A stretch of DNA of 64,000 bases from Steroidobacter sp. (GTDB lineage Bacteria; Pseudomonadota; Gammaproteobacteria; Steroidobacterales; Steroidobacteraceae): NCBI GenBank assembly GCA_025929585.1, contig JAICPY010000007.1:1-64000 (forward strand), in the 5' to 3' direction. The position numbers and the translations under genes are program-made. Shown here in pieces: positions 51,406-60,329 of the stretch. The notes below the pieces were generated by a model, which was given only the letters and a program-made list of their open reading frames with translations, was not told the origin of the DNA and did not search any database. How positions within the stretch are numbered: position 1 is the stretch's first letter; each line of letters starts with the position of its first letter.

Positions 51406-53100
51406 TTTCCTATTCATTTTTTCCGGTGCGCTGACGCCGAGCAGCTTTAGTCCATTTTCGAGCACTTGGCGAGTCGCTGCGATGAGATTCAGACGAGCGT
51501 TGCGCAGTACCACGTCATCGACGATGAAGGTATGTGCGTTGTAATACGTGTGGAAGTCGCCTGCGAGCTCGCGCAAGTAGTGAGCAAGCTGATGCGGTTC
51601 GTGTGCGAGTGCCGCAGCTTCGAGCAGCTCAGGATAGGTGCTCAAGCGGCGAATCAGCGCTTTCTCATGCGGCTCGACGAGCCGAGCAACATTGCTTTCG
51701 CCCACATCGCGTTCGTGCACCAACCCTTTTTCTTCCAGTTGGCGAAAAACCGAACAGACGCGCGCGTGCGCATACTGCACGTAGAACACCGGGTTTTCCT
51801 CGGTCTGCGCCAATGCCAGGTCGATGTCGAATACGAATTCCGAATCGGCCTTGCGTGAGGCCAAGAAGAATCGCACGGCATCGCGTCCGACCCACTCGAT
51901 GAGGTCTCGCAACGTGACATACGATCCTGCGCGTTTGGAGATCTTCACTTCCTCGCCGCCACGCATCACTCGCACCATCTTGTGTAGCACGTACGCCGGG
52001 TAGTCTTTCGGAATCCCAACACCTAATGCTTGGAGCCCTGCGCGAACGCGGGCCGTCGTGCCGTGATGATCGCTTCCTTGAACGTTGATCGCGTGCCGAA
52101 ATCCGCGTTCCCACTTCGTGAGGTGGTACGCCACGTCGGGAACGAAGTAGGTGTATGTGCCGTCGGACTTGCGCATGACGCGATCTTTGTCATCGCCGTA
52201 CTCCGTCGTTCGCAGCCACAATGCCCCTTCGCTTTCGTAGGTCTTGCCGCTCGCGATCAACCTCTCGACGGTGTGATCGACCTTGCCGTCGGTATAGAGG
52301 CTGGATTCCAAGTAGTACACGTCGAAACGCACGCCGAAACGTTGCAGGTCGATGTCTTGCTCATGCCGCAAATACGTTACCGCGAATTTTCGAATGGCCT
52401 CGAGATCATCAACCTTACCGTTGGCCTTCACCGGTTCACCATCGAAGGCATGCACAGTCTTCTTGGCGATGAAGTCATCCGCGATTTCTTGGATGTACTC
52501 GCCGTTGTACGCCGACTCCGGCCAACCGGCATCTCCAGGCTTCAGTCCGCGAGCGCGCGCTTGCACCGATAGGCCGAGATTCTGGATCTGCACGCCGGCA
52601 TCGTTGTAATAGAACTCGCGACTGACCTCGTACCCTTGTGTTTGTAAGAGCGATGCCAGTGCATCGCCGAGTGCAGCTTGACGGCCATGTCCGACGTGCA
52701 ACGGACCAGTGGGATTCGCAGAGACGAACTCCACCATCGTCCGCTCGCCGGCTCGTCGCTTGCTGTAGCCATAGCTCGCACCTAGATCGAAAATGTGTGC
52801 AAGCTGCTGTTGATACGCTTCGGCCGACAAGTGGAAGTTGATGAATCCCGGTCCGGCGATTTCCACGTTGCTGATCAACTCGCTCGGCGCCATCGCATCG
52901 ACGATCGCCTGTGCGAGCTGCCGTGGATTGCGACGCGCCGGTTTCGCCAGTTGCAGAGCGATATTCGTCGCGAAATCTCCATGGGCTGCATCGCGCGTGC
53001 GCTCGATATCAACGGTCGGGCGCTGTATATCCGCGGGCAAAATGTCTGCAGGCAGCGTCGCTAGCGCTGCCTCTACGAGGCGTTCGACTTGGTACTTCAC
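51373..53100 (-). CDS. argS: Arginyl-tRNA synthetase with repeat-encoded tail
   Basis: 575 residues from a GTG start. N-terminal Arg-tRNA domain (about 1-85), class I core with [20 protein letters not shown] (HIGH motif HVGH), [14 protein letters not shown] and [19 protein letters not shown] (KMSKS region), and the anticodon-binding DALR domain ([14 protein letters not shown] to [18 protein letters not shown]). It charges tRNA-Arg. ArgS proteins normally end in a P-E-R/K-M type tail. Here that is followed by 13 extra residues ([13 protein letters not shown]), most of them encoded by the right arm of the adjacent repeat. The native stop seems to have been lost. Confidence 0.96.
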   Translation of the reverse strand: MKYQVERLVEAALATLPADILPADIQRPTVDIERTRDAAHGDFATNIALQLAKPARRNPRQLAQAIVDAMAPSELISNVEIAGPGFINFHLSAEAYQQQLAHIFDLGASYGYSKRRAGERTMVEFVSANPTGPLHVGHGRQAALGDALASLLQTQGYEVSREFYYNDAGVQIQNLGLSVQARARGLKPGDAGWPESAYNGEYIQEIADDFIAKKTVHAFDGEPVKANGKVDDLEAIRKFAVTYLRHEQDIDLQRFGVRFDVYYLESSLYTDGKVDHTVERLIASGKTYESEGALWLRTTEYGDDKDRVMRKSDGTYTYFVPDVAYHLTKWERGFRHAINVQGSDHHGTTARVRAGLQALGVGIPKDYPAYVLHKMVRVMRGGEEVKISKRAGSYVTLRDLIEWVGRDAVRFFLASRKADSEFVFDIDLALAQTEENPVFYVQYAHARVCSVFRQLEEKGLVHERDVGESNVARLVEPHEKALIRRLSTYPELLEAAALAHEPHQLAHYLRELAGDFHTYYNAHTFIVDDVVLRNARLNLIAATRQVLENGLKLLGVSAPEKMNRKEGDKGIGDSG

Positions 53101-53141
53101 GGGCCGTGATTGAGGTGGCGGAAAATTGTAAGTCTACAGGA

Positions 53142-53279
53142 GTAGGGGGTAATGATTAGGGGGTAGGGGGTAGCAAGAACGAGGAGCGCGCGTGTGCTCG
53201 CGTTCTCTCGAGGCGCGGCATTCAGCGACAAACTGGCTCTACTTCTTACTACCCCCTACCCCCTGATCATTACCCCCTA
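53142..53279. repeat. Inverted heptad element between argS and priA, GGGGGTA word
   Basis: Left arm 53142-53173 and right arm 53249-53279 are inverse over 31 bp with one mismatch, the best-matched pair in the window. The centre is 75 bp. The right arm supplies the priA stop codon. Inner edges: TAGCAAGAA and TTCTTACTACC. Confidence 0.93.
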
Positions 53280-55469
53280 GAACAATTCACCCGCATCCAC
53301 ATCGATCGACCAACGCACGCGCTTTGCCTCGGGCAGGGCTTCGAGCTGCGCGATCCAGGGTTGTAGGAAACGTTGAAGTGGGCCGTGTGAGGACGCATGC
53401 ACTAACAGCTGAGCGCGATGGCGGCCTGCGCGACGCTCCATGGTTGCGGGCGCTGGGCCCAACAGCTTCACGCCTCGCACATTCTGTTTGCGTCCCGCGC
53501 GTAGAGCCGCTTCCAAGAACTCCAGCGGGACGCGCATCGAAGCGGCCTCCGCGCGAAGCAAGGCGATGCGTGCAAACGGCGGCCACTGGCATTGTTCGCG
53601 TTCATTCAATGCACCGGAGGCGAATGCTTCATATCCGCCATTGAGAAGTAAGGTGAGGAGGGGATGGTCGGGATACTCGGTCTGGATCAGAACCTCACCG
53701 GGTCGATCCGCCCGTCCTGCACGGCCGGCCACCTGTACGATCGTTTGAGCGAGACGTTCGCTGGCGCGGAAGTCCGTGCTGAAGAGCCCTTGATCTGCAT
53801 TCAACACGACGACCAACGTCACGTTCGGAAAGTCATGACCCTTCGTGAGCATCTGCGTGCCGATCAAGATGCTGACTTCACCGCTATTCACGCGGGTCAA
53901 TACGCTTTCCAGCTCTCCCTTGCGACGCGTGCTATCGCGATCCAAGCGTGCGAGCGGCAGGTCCGGAAACATCTGCGCGATCGTCTCTTCGATGCGCTCG
54001 GTGCCTTGTCCTACGGGCTTTACTGGACCAAAACAGTCCGGGCAAACATCGATCGGCGCATGTTCGGCTCCACAATGATGGCAGATGAGAGAGCGGGCGC
54101 GTTGATGCAGCGTCAAATGCGCATCGCAGCGCTTGCAGCGCGCACCCCAGCCGCAGGCTGGGCAGAACAGCACGGGCGCATAGCCGCGGCGATTCAGGAA
54201 CAGCATGACTTGTCCGCCCGCATCCAAATGCCGGCGCATCGACAACAGTACCGGCGTGGCGATTCCCTGCGTTTGGCCCACCTTGCGCAAGTCGATCAAT
54301 GACCATCGAGGCGCTGTCGCACTCGCCGCACGCTGCGGAAGTCGCGAGAGCCATTGCGGTTGCTTCTGGGCGCGCGCCAAAGTTTCTAACGACGGCGTCG
54401 CCGATCCGAGCAGCACCGGAATGTTCAATCGCTGTGCTCGGACGATCGCGAGGTCGCGCGCCGAGTAGCGAAAACCCTCATGTTGCTTGAAAGAGGCGTC
54501 GTGCTCTTCGTCGATGACGATCAGACCCGGTCGGGCGAGAGGTGCGAACACAGCCGAACGTGTGCCGATCACGATGCCCGCCGTGCCTTCGCGGGCATTA
54601 CGCCACGCGCTCAAGCGCTCGGTTTCATTTAGGCCCGAGTGCATCACGGCAATCTCGGCGTTGAAGCGCGACTTGAATCGATGCAGTAGTTGGGGTGTGA
54701 GTGCGATCTCCGGAACCATTACGAGCGACTGCTCGCCGCGCCGCAAAACTTCCTCGATCAAATGCAAATACACCTCCGTTTTGCCGCTTCCCGTCACTCC
54801 ATAAAGCAAATGAGAGGCAAAACTGCCGAGGGTGGCCCGCACCCGTTCGACCGCCTCGCGCTGATGCGCATTCAGTGACAGCGCCGTATTCGCCGTGGGT
54901 ATCGCAGGATCGCGTTGAACGGAACGTGAGAAGCGCTCGATGACTCCCCGGTTCGAGAGTTGCCGCAGCACCTCGCGACTGGTGCCGGCCTCTTCGGCAA
55001 GCTCTTCGAACGTCGCGCTTTCTCGCTTCAGTAGAAGCTCGACCACTTGCCGTTGGCGACCGGCGCGCGCACTGATCGCAGCCAAACCGTGATCGCGGCC
55101 GCTCGAAGTTAGCCGCCAGAGCCATTCCTCCTCGCGTAGCGGAACGCCTTCGCGAATTGGGCCGGGCATCGCGGCAGCAAAGACCTCCCCTAGCGGATGG
55201 CGATAGTAGTCAGCGGACCAGCGAAGCAGCTGAAGCAAAGCCGCATCGAACGTGGGCTCGGCGTCAATCGCGTGATATGCCGGCCTGAGCTTCGCGGCGG
55301 GTACTTCGCTTCGTTCCAGATATTCCAGCAGGATTCCAACGATGCGCCTACGCCCGAAGGGCACCGAGATCCGAGTGCCGGGCAGGATGCTCCCGGCGTC
55401 CCAATCCGGCGGGCAACGATAGTCGAACGTCCGGCGAAGCGGCGCGTCAATGGCGACTGAGAGGAGCAT
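53277..55469 (-). CDS. priA: Primosomal protein N' (replication restart helicase)
   Basis: 730 residues from the ATG at 55469 (MLLSVAIDAPLRRTFDYRCP, the family start); a longer frame to 55553 translates the repeat element upstream. N-terminal 3'-DNA-end binding domain, then helicase motifs LLYGVTGSGKTEVYLHLIEE (Walker A), VIDEEHDASFKQHEGFRYSA (DEEH), and the zinc-binding Cys set CPACGWGARCKRCD and ICHHCGAEHAPIDVCPDCFG. Late motifs: ILIGTQMLTKGHDFPNVTLV and QVAGRAGRADRPGEVLIQTE. PriA rebuilds replisomes at stalled forks. The stop codon is inside a repeat arm; another element abuts the start and no clear Shine-Dalgarno is present. Confidence 0.96.
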   Translation of the reverse strand: MLLSVAIDAPLRRTFDYRCPPDWDAGSILPGTRISVPFGRRRIVGILLEYLERSEVPAAKLRPAYHAIDAEPTFDAALLQLLRWSADYYRHPLGEVFAAAMPGPIREGVPLREEEWLWRLTSSGRDHGLAAISARAGRQRQVVELLLKRESATFEELAEEAGTSREVLRQLSNRGVIERFSRSVQRDPAIPTANTALSLNAHQREAVERVRATLGSFASHLLYGVTGSGKTEVYLHLIEEVLRRGEQSLVMVPEIALTPQLLHRFKSRFNAEIAVMHSGLNETERLSAWRNAREGTAGIVIGTRSAVFAPLARPGLIVIDEEHDASFKQHEGFRYSARDLAIVRAQRLNIPVLLGSATPSLETLARAQKQPQWLSRLPQRAASATAPRWSLIDLRKVGQTQGIATPVLLSMRRHLDAGGQVMLFLNRRGYAPVLFCPACGWGARCKRCDAHLTLHQRARSLICHHCGAEHAPIDVCPDCFGPVKPVGQGTERIEETIAQMFPDLPLARLDRDSTRRKGELESVLTRVNSGEVSILIGTQMLTKGHDFPNVTLVVVLNADQGLFSTDFRASERLAQTIVQVAGRAGRADRPGEVLIQTEYPDHPLLTLLLNGGYEAFASGALNEREQCQWPPFARIALLRAEAASMRVPLEFLEAALRAGRKQNVRGVKLLGPAPATMERRAGRHRAQLLVHASSHGPLQRFLQPWIAQLEALPEAKRVRWSIDVDAGELF

Positions 55470-55476
55470 TAAGACG

Positions 55477-55616
55477 GAAGGCGATAGGGGATAGCGGATA
55501 GGGGATAGCAAGAGATGAAAGGGGAGCAAGGGAGTTCTCGGCAGTCGTGCCAATAGCCGCGAGAGAGCTGATTTTCCGATCTGACCATCCCCTATCCCCT
55601 ATCCGCCATCGCCTTC
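55477..55616. repeat. Inverted heptad element upstream of priA, GATAGSG word
   Basis: Left arm 55477-55508, right arm 55586-55616, centre 77 bp. It lies in the divergent gap between priA and the sigma-factor gene, seven bases from the priA start codon. Confidence 0.9.
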
Positions 55617-55687
55617 AAGTTCGACGTCAACCTCAGCAGCCTCACTGCGTTGAACCCATAGTGACCTAATGGAGGATGCCCGTCCGC

Positions 55688-56296
55688 ATGACCCTCTCTG
55701 ATACGCTGATGCTTGCGATGCGCCTGGAGGAGGATCCGGCGTATTCGAAGGAGCATAGTCTGGAGCAATCCCGTGAACTCGAGCGCTTTCTGGGGGGCGT
55801 GGAACGGCGCGCCTTTCGCATTGCCAGCATCGCCGTCCGCAACGACGACGACGCACTCGATATCGTACAGGACGCCATGCTACAGCTGGCCCGCCGTTAC
55901 TCAGACCGGCCGGCCGCGGAATGGCGCCCTTTGTTCTACCGAATTCTTCAGAATCGGATCCGTGATTTCCAACGGCGAGCCAAAGTGCGCGCGAAAGTCA
56001 TCGGCTGGTTCTCGATCGGGCCCGCTGAACGCGATGAACAAGCGGATCCTTATGAAGCCGTTCCGGATCCCGCCGCTTCGGCCGTGGATCGGCTATCGAC
56101 AGATGAGTCCATGAGTAAGCTCGAAGCAGCGCTGTCGCTCTTGCCTGGCAGGCAGCAAGAAGCATTCATGTTACGCAACTTCGAAGGCTTGAACGTGGCG
56201 CAGACGGCGATGGCGATGGGCTGCAGCGAGGGCAGTGTGAAAACCCATTACTCGCGTGCCGTGCGCACCCTGCGCGAGCAACTAGGTTATGACTGA
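55688..56296 (+). CDS. ECF-like RNA polymerase sigma-70 factor
   Basis: 202 residues from the ATG at 55688. GGAGG lies twelve bases upstream; an ATG at 55676 directly abuts it and is less likely. Region 2: FRIASIAVRNDDDALDIVQD, AMLQLARRYSDRPAAEWRPL and YRILQNRIRDFQRRAK. Region 4: LSLLPGRQQEAFMLRNFEGL and GCSEGSVKTHYSRAVRTLRE (helix-turn-helix). Sigma-1.1 and region 3 are absent, as in group 4 factors. It directs RNA polymerase to a specific regulon. The stop overlaps the next gene by eight bases, which with the third gene makes a trio common in Xanthomonadales. Confidence 0.93.
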   Translation: MTLSDTLMLAMRLEEDPAYSKEHSLEQSRELERFLGGVERRAFRIASIAVRNDDDALDIVQDAMLQLARRYSDRPAAEWRPLFYRILQNRIRDFQRRAKVRAKVIGWFSIGPAERDEQADPYEAVPDPAASAVDRLSTDESMSKLEAALSLLPGRQQEAFMLRNFEGLNVAQTAMAMGCSEGSVKTHYSRAVRTLREQLGYD

Positions 56297-56669
56297 AAAA
56301 CACGACGATGGCCTCGAGACCCACACGCGCGCACTGTTCGATGCGAGCGTCGAATCCCTCGATAGCCGCACACGCTCGAAGCTGACTCAAGCGCGGCATG
56401 CCGCCCTTGCGGAGATGCGCCCTGCGCAAAGACGATGGATGCAAACCTGGATCCCGCTCACCGGAGTCACGGCAGTTGCGATCCTGGCCGTGTGGCTCGG
56501 ATTGGGGCAATCAGGTGCTATCAAACCGAGTTCGGAGGCCGGCGAGCTGCCATTGGATGATTTCGATATCGTCGCGGAAAACGCAAACCTGGAATTGCTA
56601 GAAGAAGTCGAGTTCTACGCGTGGATCGCCGCACAGCCAGTCAGCAGCCACGGCGAACACAGCGGTTGA
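56289..56669 (+). CDS. DUF3619 family membrane protein, possible anti-sigma partner
   Basis: 126 residues, overlapping the sigma-factor stop by eight bases. An N-terminal helical region (ETHTRALFDASVESLDSRTR, LTQARHAALAEMRPAQR) precedes one transmembrane helix (about 53-72, WIPLTGVTAVAILAVWLGLG) and a short acidic outer part with LPLDDFDIVAENANLELLEE and VEFYAWIA. The shape and place, a single-pass protein encoded right after an ECF sigma gene, fit an anti-sigma factor, but DUF3619 has no proven role. Confidence 0.85.
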   Translation: MTEKHDDGLETHTRALFDASVESLDSRTRSKLTQARHAALAEMRPAQRRWMQTWIPLTGVTAVAILAVWLGLGQSGAIKPSSEAGELPLDDFDIVAENANLELLEEVEFYAWIAAQPVSSHGEHSG

Positions 56670-56671
56670 GC

Positions 56672-57217
56672 ATGAGCTTGGAAGCGAATAGCGGTTGGCT
56701 GTTAGCGGTACGCAGGGTGTGCGGGCTTTGCGCCCAAGCGCTCATCGTGTGCGGTTTGTTGATCGGATCGGCGGTTGCGACGGATCAGCCGACGCCGCTT
56801 GATCTCGGTCACGGTGTGAGATGGCAAGATCTCACCGAATCCCAGCGCGAAGTCCTAGCTCGATTCGAATCTCGCTGGGATCAGCTCCCTCTCGCGCGAC
56901 AGGAAGCACTGGCGCAAGGTGCCCAGCGCTGGGAGTCGATGTCCCCCGAGGAGAAGCAGCACGCTCGCAAGCGCATCAAGCGTTGGCGGGAGTTGGATCC
57001 GCAGAAGCGTCAGGAAATGCGCCGCCGTTTCCGCGAGTTCAGGTCGCTCCCTCCCGAGGAGCAAGCCCGTATCCGTGAACAATTCGAACGCTTTCAGTCC
57101 ATGAAGCCCGAGGAGCGGCGCGCGCTGCGGGAAAAATTTCACAACCTGCCGCCCGAAGAGCGCAAGAAGCTGAGAGAGCAATTTCGGGGAAGAGACGGTC
57201 GGCAGAGTGACGAGTGA
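56672..57217 (+). CDS. DUF3106 family exported protein
   Basis: 181 residues from the ATG at 56672, two bases after the DUF3619 stop. A signal peptide or anchor (CAQALIVCGLLIGSAVATDQ) is followed by repeated amphipathic units rich in Arg, Glu and Pro: WQDLTESQREVLARFESRWD, WESMSPEEKQHARKRIKRW, FREFRSLPPEEQARIREQFE, FQSMKPEERRALREKFHNLP. These 20-residue W/F-xx-xxPEER repeats are typical of DUF3106. No function is known; metal or envelope-stress sensing is a guess. The last codons and stop (57215-57217) fall within the GAGTGAC repeat arm. Confidence 0.9.
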   Translation: MSLEANSGWLLAVRRVCGLCAQALIVCGLLIGSAVATDQPTPLDLGHGVRWQDLTESQREVLARFESRWDQLPLARQEALAQGAQRWESMSPEEKQHARKRIKRWRELDPQKRQEMRRRFREFRSLPPEEQARIREQFERFQSMKPEERRALREKFHNLPPEERKKLREQFRGRDGRQSDE

Positions 57218-57277
57218 CGAGTAAGAATGAGTCCGCTCTTGCCCGTCACTCATCACCCGTCACCCGTCACCCGTCAC
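57205..57277. repeat. Inverted heptad element, GAGTGAC/CCGTCAC word
   Basis: Left arm 57205-57231: GAGTGAC, GAGTGAC, GAGTAAG, AATGAG. Right arm 57243-57277: CCGTCAC, TCATCAC, then CCGTCAC three times. It overlaps the DUF3106 stop codon. Confidence 0.85.
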
Positions 57278-57462
57278 TTTGCGCCTACGGCATCACCTGA
57301 CGGTCAACCCATTACCGTGCCGGAAGTAGTGCGCAAAAACGGAGCGCCTCAGGTGAAATCATCGTTTGCTGCGATTACACTCGCTCCCGCATCGAAATAA
57401 GCAAGCGGCTGTAAAGCTGCGCATCTGATCTTCGGGGCCTGGCAGCAGCATCGTCTACTTCC

Positions 57463-58275
57463 GTGGTGATTAAGGAATCTCATTTCCATCCTTGTGCAGT
57501 CATCCCCGTGTACAACCACGAGCGGACGATTGGCGCAGTGGTCGACTGCGTTCGCAAACAGGGCTTGCCTGTCGTGCTCGTCGACGATGGTTGCAGCGAG
57601 GTGTGCGCTAAGGAGCTGCGGCGTTTGAGCGATTTGCCGCAGATCACCTTGCTTCGGCACGGCGCCAATCAGGGCAAAGGCGCCGCCGTACGAACTGGAC
57701 TGTTGGCAGCGAGCGAGCGCGGGTATACCCATGCGTTGCAGATCGATGCGGATGGCCAACATTCGTTGGACGACATTCGGCGCTTCATCGAGGAAGCGCG
57801 TGCTCATCCGAACACGATCATTTGCGGTCAGCCAGTCTTCGACGAAACCATCCCCCGGTCACGATTGTACGGACGCTATTTCTCACACATCTTCGTCTGG
57901 ACGTGGACACTCTCGTTCGACATCGTCGACTCGATGTGCGGCTTCAGAGTCTATCCATTGCGCGAGACCTTACCGCTGCTGGTCAAGCCGTGCGTGCGTT
58001 CGCGCATGGACTTCGACACGGAAATTCTCGTGCGCTTGCATTGGAATGACGTGCCGATGCGTTGGCTCAAGACGGCCGTGCATTACCCCAAAGATGGCGT
58101 ATCGCATTTCAGGATGTGGCACGACAACGCGCTCATGGTCACTCTGCATGCTCGCTTGCTGTGCGGCATGCTGGTCCGTCTTCCGTTGTTGATCACGCGA
58201 AAGTTTCGCAACGTGTTGGTCAACCGTCGAGCACTGCTCACGAAAGGCAGTGCGGCGGACGTTCATCGCCGATGA
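57463..58275 (+). CDS. Family 2 glycosyltransferase of the aryl-polyene/xanthomonadin locus
   Basis: 270 residues from a GTG start. GT-A fold: CAVIPVYNHERTIGAVVDCV, PVVLVDDGCSEVCAKELRRL, NQGKGAAVRTGLLAASERGY and HALQIDADGQHSLDDIRRF with the DxD metal motif (DAD). A later block, FDIVDSMCGFRVYPLRE, and a hydrophobic or basic C-terminus (LLCGMLVRLPLLITRKFRN) suggest membrane association. Glycosyltransferases of this kind occur in aryl-polyene and xanthomonadin clusters, where they probably attach a sugar or anchor group to the polyene. The stop overlaps the next gene (ATGA). Confidence 0.88.
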   Translation: MVIKESHFHPCAVIPVYNHERTIGAVVDCVRKQGLPVVLVDDGCSEVCAKELRRLSDLPQITLLRHGANQGKGAAVRTGLLAASERGYTHALQIDADGQHSLDDIRRFIEEARAHPNTIICGQPVFDETIPRSRLYGRYFSHIFVWTWTLSFDIVDSMCGFRVYPLRETLPLLVKPCVRSRMDFDTEILVRLHWNDVPMRWLKTAVHYPKDGVSHFRMWHDNALMVTLHARLLCGMLVRLPLLITRKFRNVLVNRRALLTKGSAADVHRR

Positions 58276-59501
58276 ATTCGATCGCACGGTACGATGTCGT
58301 CGTGATCGGCGCCGGTCCCTCTGGCTCGATTGCATCCGCATTGCTGAAGCGACGAGGCTGGCGAGTCCTGGTGCTCGAAAGTCAGCGCTTCCCACGTTTC
58401 GCTATCGGTGAGAGCTTGCTTGCTCATTGTCTGGACTTCGTTCAAGAGGCCGGCATGCTCGAGGCATTGGAAGCACACGGCTTTCAGTACAAAGACGGAG
58501 CCGCATTCGTGCGCGGTGCGGAGTATTCCGACATTCATTTCGCCGAGCAGTTTTCAAAGGGATTCGATCATGCCTTTCAGGTCGATCGAGCGTCGTTCGA
58601 CAAGCTGCTTGCAGACGAAGCAGCGCGGCAAGGTGTCGAGATCAGATATGAAGCGCGCGTGACCAAGTTCGACAATACCGGCACACGCCCGACGCTCACC
58701 GTCACAGACAACGTGGGCAAGGAATACGAAGTGGAATCTGCCTTCGTTCTGGATGCGAGTGGATTCGGACGCGTCCTGCCGAAGTTGCTGAATCTCGAAA
58801 CGCCCTCGCATTTCCCGGTGCGCACCGCACTGGTCACGCACGTCGCCGACAACGCGCCGCTTGGCGCATTCGATCGCGCAAAAGTGCAGATCGTCGTGCA
58901 TCCGAATCACAGCGATGTCTGGTACTGGATCATTCCATTTCCCAATAACCGCTCCTCCATCGGTTGTGTCGCACCGCCCGAATTCATGGCTGCGTATCCG
59001 GAACCGGCCGAGCGTCGTTTGAAAGCGTTGCTGGCCGAAGATCCATTCATGTCGCGTGTGCTTGCCAACGCCCAATGGGATACGGTTGTGCGTGAGAATT
59101 CTGGCTATGCGGCAAACGTACGCGCGATGCATGGTAAAGGCTTCGCGCTCTTGGGTAACGCTGCGGAGTTTCTGGACCCGGTATTTTCTTCTGGTGTCAC
59201 GATTGCGATGCGATCTTCTAGCCTCGCTGCGCAGACCTTAGATAAACAATTGCGCGGGGAAAGCGTCGATTGGGATCGAGATTTCGAATTCCCGATGCGC
59301 AAAGGCATCGAGGCTTTTCGTGTGTACGTGGAAGCCTGGTATGACGGTCGCTTCCAGAAAGTCGTGTTCGCGAAGAACAGGACGCCCACGATCAGTCGTA
59401 TGATCTGCTCAGTTCTCGCAGGTTACGCTTGGGACGAGTCGAACCCGTTCGTCGCCGAGCCCGAGCGTCGCTTGAATATGGTTGCCGACCTGTGCGGATG
59501 A
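58272..59501 (+). CDS. FAD-dependent oxidoreductase (tryptophan-halogenase-like)
   Basis: 409 residues from the ATG at 58272, overlapping the glycosyltransferase stop by four bases. FAD-binding fold: YDVVVIGAGPSGSIASALLK (GxGxxG), RGWRVLVLESQRFPRFAIGE, FQVDRASFDKLLADEAARQG and AFVLDASGFGRVLPKLLN, then GFALLGNAAEFLDPVFSSGV with the second FAD loop. It belongs to the geranylgeranyl-reductase/halogenase-like group found in aryl-polyene clusters. It lacks a clear WxWxIP motif (WYWIIPF is close), so halogenation is possible but unproven. It probably oxidises or decorates the aryl head group. Confidence 0.88.
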   Translation: MNSIARYDVVVIGAGPSGSIASALLKRRGWRVLVLESQRFPRFAIGESLLAHCLDFVQEAGMLEALEAHGFQYKDGAAFVRGAEYSDIHFAEQFSKGFDHAFQVDRASFDKLLADEAARQGVEIRYEARVTKFDNTGTRPTLTVTDNVGKEYEVESAFVLDASGFGRVLPKLLNLETPSHFPVRTALVTHVADNAPLGAFDRAKVQIVVHPNHSDVWYWIIPFPNNRSSIGCVAPPEFMAAYPEPAERRLKALLAEDPFMSRVLANAQWDTVVRENSGYAANVRAMHGKGFALLGNAAEFLDPVFSSGVTIAMRSSSLAAQTLDKQLRGESVDWDRDFEFPMRKGIEAFRVYVEAWYDGRFQKVVFAKNRTPTISRMICSVLAGYAWDESNPFVAEPERRLNMVADLCG

Positions 59502-59542
59502 GCTCCGTACCGCTGCAAAGATTCCGTTAATCGCCATTTTTC

Positions 59543-60271
59543 ATGATCGAAACCATCTTGGTCACCGGTTCGAGCCGCGGGATTGGCCGGGCGATTGCCC
59601 TGCGTGCCGCCGCGGATGGTTACGACGTGGTATTGCATTGCAGGTCGCGTCGTGAAGAAGCCGATGCGGTTGCAGAGCAGATTCGGCAGATGAAGCGTGC
59701 CGCGCGTGTCCTGCAGTTCGACGTCGCCGATCGGACTGCGTGTGTGCATACGCTTTCGGAAGATGTAGAGGCACATGGCGCCTACTACGGTGTCGTATGC
59801 AATGCCGGCATGCACTCTGATGCTGCATTTCCCGCGATGAGCGAAGATCAATGGGACGGCGTATTGAGCGCGAACCTCGATGCTTTCTATAACGTATTGC
59901 AGCCGCTCATCATGCCTATGATCAAAAGGCGCGCACCAGGACGCATCGTGACGATGGCGTCGGTTTCCGGACTTATCGGTAATCGTGGCCAAGTCAATTA
60001 CAGCGCGGCGAAAGCCGGTGTGATCGGCGCGACCAAAGCACTCGCCATCGAATTGGCAAAAAGACAAATCACCGTGAACTGCGTGGCACCGGGTTTGATT
60101 ACGAGCGAAATGACCGATGTTGGGGAGCCGATGAAGGAGATTCTCAACGTTATTCCTGCTCAGCGAGCCGGCACACCCGAAGAGGTAGCGGCCGTCGTCG
60201 CATTCCTGCTTTCGCCCTCCGCTTCCTATGTCACGAGGCAGGTGATCGCCGTGAACGGCGGGTTGTGTTGA
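59543..60271 (+). CDS. 3-oxoacyl-ACP reductase (FabG family)
   Basis: 242 residues, classical short-chain dehydrogenase. NADPH motif ILVTGSSRGIGRAIALRAAA, structural VVCNAGMHSDAAF (NAG), catalytic Ser in RIVTMASVSGLIGNRGQ and Tyr/Lys in VNYSAAKAGVIGATKALAIE (YxxxK). C-terminal blocks: VNCVAPGLITSEMT and RAGTPEEVAAVVAFLLSPSA. It reduces 3-oxoacyl-ACP in polyene chain elongation. It starts 41 bp after the oxidoreductase gene. Confidence 0.93.
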   Translation: MIETILVTGSSRGIGRAIALRAAADGYDVVLHCRSRREEADAVAEQIRQMKRAARVLQFDVADRTACVHTLSEDVEAHGAYYGVVCNAGMHSDAAFPAMSEDQWDGVLSANLDAFYNVLQPLIMPMIKRRAPGRIVTMASVSGLIGNRGQVNYSAAKAGVIGATKALAIELAKRQITVNCVAPGLITSEMTDVGEPMKEILNVIPAQRAGTPEEVAAVVAFLLSPSASYVTRQVIAVNGGLC

Positions 60272-60278
60272 AGGCCAG

Positions 60279-60301
60279 GGTTGACGGTTGGCAGTTGACG
60301 G
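60279..60301. repeat. Heptad run, GGTTGAC word, single arm
   Basis: GGTTGAC, GGTTGGC, AGTTGAC, GG, starting seven bases after the reductase stop. The same word and unit step occur at 28090. Confidence 0.7.
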
Positions 60302-60329
60302 CAAGAATAGTCGCAAGCCCTGAACGAAC

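Noticed and set aside
58062-58271. Upstream extension of the FAD oxidoreductase frame
   Set aside because: It overlaps the glycosyltransferase gene by 210 bases; the ATG at 58272 gives the normal FAD-binding N-terminus and an ATGA overlap.
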